7,073 nt of DNA, taken from positions 1-7,073 of the forward strand of contig CAZYYO010000100.1 of the NCBI GenBank assembly GCA_964650965.1, given 5' to 3'. This DNA comes from CAZYYO01 sp964650965. GTDB taxonomy: Bacteria > Bacillota > Clostridia > Lachnospirales > Lachnospiraceae. Below are positions 5,534 through 7,073 of this stretch, one piece after another. The notes below the pieces were generated by a model. It searched no databases. It worked only from the letters and a program-made list of their open reading frames with translations, and was not told where the DNA came from. The translations under genes and the position numbers were made by a program. The number at the start of each line of letters is the position of its first letter. Within the stretch, counting starts at the first letter, position 1.

Positions 5534-7073
5534 ATGGCATGGTGGGAAAATTATCCTTGGAGAATGGTGCAGACCAATTTCCGGGAAATTGATATGGCAG
5601 ATATTGATGCAAAGGAGTATGCACGGAATCTTGCAGATTATGGTGCAACGGTTGTTACATTAAATGCAGGTGGAATTATTGCAAGCTATGACAGTAAGCT
5701 TCCATATCACACAGTAAGTAAATATTTAACAGGCAGCAGCCTCAAGGAAATGATAGAAGCCTGTCATGAGAAGAATATTAAGGTGATTGCCCGTATGGAC
5801 TTTTCAAAGATTCCTTATGAAGTATATGAGCAGCATCCTCAGTGGGCTTTTCGAACTGCAGAGGGAGAGATTGTAGAACAAAATGGATTTGTTCAGACCT
5901 GTCAAAATGGGGAATATCAGCAGGAGAAGACTATAGAAATTCTAGAGGAACTGCTGACGACCCATTCTTTTGATGGCGTATATTGCAATATGAGCGGCTT
6001 TGTAGCAGTAGGATATGACGGTAAGATTCATGGAATGTGTCATTGTGACAGCTGTCGCAAGGGCTTTTGGGAAGCATTTCATATGGAACTGCCTACAAAA
6101 ATGGATATGAGAGATCCCGTCACAATGAGATATATGGGATTTCAGTCAGCAGCCGGTAAGAAACTTCGTGGCAAGATGACAGCTGCAGTCAAAGCAATCA
6201 ATCCGGAGATTGCCGTAGATAAGGTAGATTACCTTAGAACAGAATCCCACACAGATATTGGCGAACCCATCTGGATTCACAGTGCCTCTTCTAATTCCAG
6301 ACAGGTTGCCGGTCCTAATCGCACCATGATAAATGATAATGCAAGTGCAGATTATATGGGCTTTCGTTATCGGGAATCTGGAGTATCTCCAGAGGTGCAG
6401 CAGCTTCGTCAGTGGCAGAATCTGGCAAATGCAGGAAATGTAAGTCTGTATATCCTTGGCACCCTGGCAAATCACAGAGACAAAGCATCCTTAGAGAGTA
6501 ATCGTAAGGTATTCCAATTTCATAAGAAACACCAGGATATTATCATGGGCTTGCAAAGCAGTGCACGGGTATTGCTGGTGATGAAGGCACAGCAGGGACG
6601 CTATGATGAGGCTGGCTATGGATGGATTCGGGCATTAACAGCCAGTCATATACCGTTTGATGAGGCCAAGACAGGAGATATCACGGAAGAACTGCTTCAG
6701 AGAGAGCAGGTAGTTATCCTGGCGGATACAAGAGACATGAAGCCGGAACAGACAACACTGTTAGATAACTTTGTTAAAAATGGTGGTACCCTGGTTGCTA
6801 CGGGAGCATCTGGTGTTCGTGGCGACGTAACTTCCTTACAGTGCCTGGGTATTCAGCAGATTTGTCGGAAGCAGACAGGGCTTATGAGTACTGTTTTAAC
6901 AGTAGAAGCTAAGGATGAGGCAATATTTACCCGAAGTGCCAAGTCGCCGGTGATTGCACCAGGACCGGAAATGATGGTAGCTGACTATGAAGAGAGTGTT
7001 GAGAAATATCTGCAGACGGAATCAGAACCAATGTATGGACCACCAGAGGTATGTTATGCCCAGGATAAGACCA
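5534..7073 (+). CDS. GHL6-type putative glycoside hydrolase with amidotransferase-like (beta-galactosidase trimerisation) domain, 3' end outside window
   Basis: The frame is open from the ATG at 5534 to the window end: 513 codons with no stop, so the protein is truncated. Residues about 5-180 match what I know of the hypothetical glycosyl hydrolase 6 (GHL6) family: WWENYPWRMVQTNFREID at the start, ATVVTLNAGGIIASY (38-52), VIARMDFSK (84-92), CQNGEYQQEK (123-132) and FDGVYCNMSGF (146-156). This is the pattern of a TIM-barrel enzyme. CHCDSC at 169-174 looks like a metal-binding cluster. From about 343 (RVLLVM, then VVILADTRDM, then LLDNFVKNGGTLVATG) the sequence resembles the glutamine-amidotransferase-like domain used for trimerisation in GH42-type enzymes. 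No signal peptide or membrane segment is seen, so it probably acts in the cytoplasm on imported sugars or glycosides. The substrate is unknown and I do not assign catalytic acids. Confidence 0.85.
   Translation, partial: MAWWENYPWRMVQTNFREIDMADIDAKEYARNLADYGATVVTLNAGGIIASYDSKLPYHTVSKYLTGSSLKEMIEACHEKNIKVIARMDFSKIPYEVYEQHPQWAFRTAEGEIVEQNGFVQTCQNGEYQQEKTIEILEELLTTHSFDGVYCNMSGFVAVGYDGKIHGMCHCDSCRKGFWEAFHMELPTKMDMRDPVTMRYMGFQSAAGKKLRGKMTAAVKAINPEIAVDKVDYLRTESHTDIGEPIWIHSASSNSRQVAGPNRTMINDNASADYMGFRYRESGVSPEVQQLRQWQNLANAGNVSLYILGTLANHRDKASLESNRKVFQFHKKHQDIIMGLQSSARVLLVMKAQQGRYDEAGYGWIRALTASHIPFDEAKTGDITEELLQREQVVILADTRDMKPEQTTLLDNFVKNGGTLVATGASGVRGDVTSLQCLGIQQICRKQTGLMSTVLTVEAKDEAIFTRSAKSPVIAPGPEMMVADYEESVEKYLQTESEPMYGPPEVCYAQDKT

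Noticed and set aside
6146..6475. Minus-strand open frame of 109 codons
   Set aside because: It is antisense to the GHL6-type gene, which has strong family motifs; it is a shadow frame.

Overview
The window looks like part of a chromosome from a Gram-positive Clostridia bacterium, probably Lachnospiraceae-like. The evidence is a moderate-to-low GC content, strong AGGAGG-type ribosome binding sites, the Firmicute-style gene order MoxR ATPase / DUF58 / membrane transglutaminase, and a GHL6-type carbohydrate-active protein of a kind common in gut and soil Firmicutes. The genus cannot be fixed from the sequence alone. It is a scaffold, not a single contig: exactly 100 Ns lie at 5006-5105.

Left part (1-4873): four genes run on the + strand with short spacers of 25, 1 and 17 bases, as expected of one operon. 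First comes the C-terminal 121 codons of an unrecognised protein. Then a MoxR-type AAA+ ATPase (392-1330), a two-pass membrane DUF58 protein (1332-2504), and a multi-pass membrane protein with an external transglutaminase-like domain (2522-4873). The last three form the widely conserved MoxR-DUF58-transglutaminase module (compare B. subtilis yeaC-yeaD-yebA). The ATPase is thought to act as a chaperone or remodeller on the DUF58 partner, and the transglutaminase/protease-like enzyme acts outside the membrane. The physiological substrate is not established.

Middle part (4874-5533): a 660-base region with no convincing gene. It holds two 86-base copies of a repeat (86% identical) on either side of the assembly gap, the start of a third decayed copy, a set of short repeats about 15 bases apart, a perfect 14-bp-stem Rho-independent terminator (5339-5372), and a probable promoter/operator region for the next gene. 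The repeats carry complementary arms, one base of which changes in a compensating way, so the unit may be a structured RNA or palindromic element arranged in tandem. This is the least explained part of the window.

Right part (5534-7073): a long open frame, cut by the window end, encoding a GHL6-type putative glycoside hydrolase with an N-terminal TIM-barrel-like region and a glutamine-amidotransferase-like (beta-galactosidase trimerisation type) region. It is a separate transcription unit, insulated from the first operon by the terminator.
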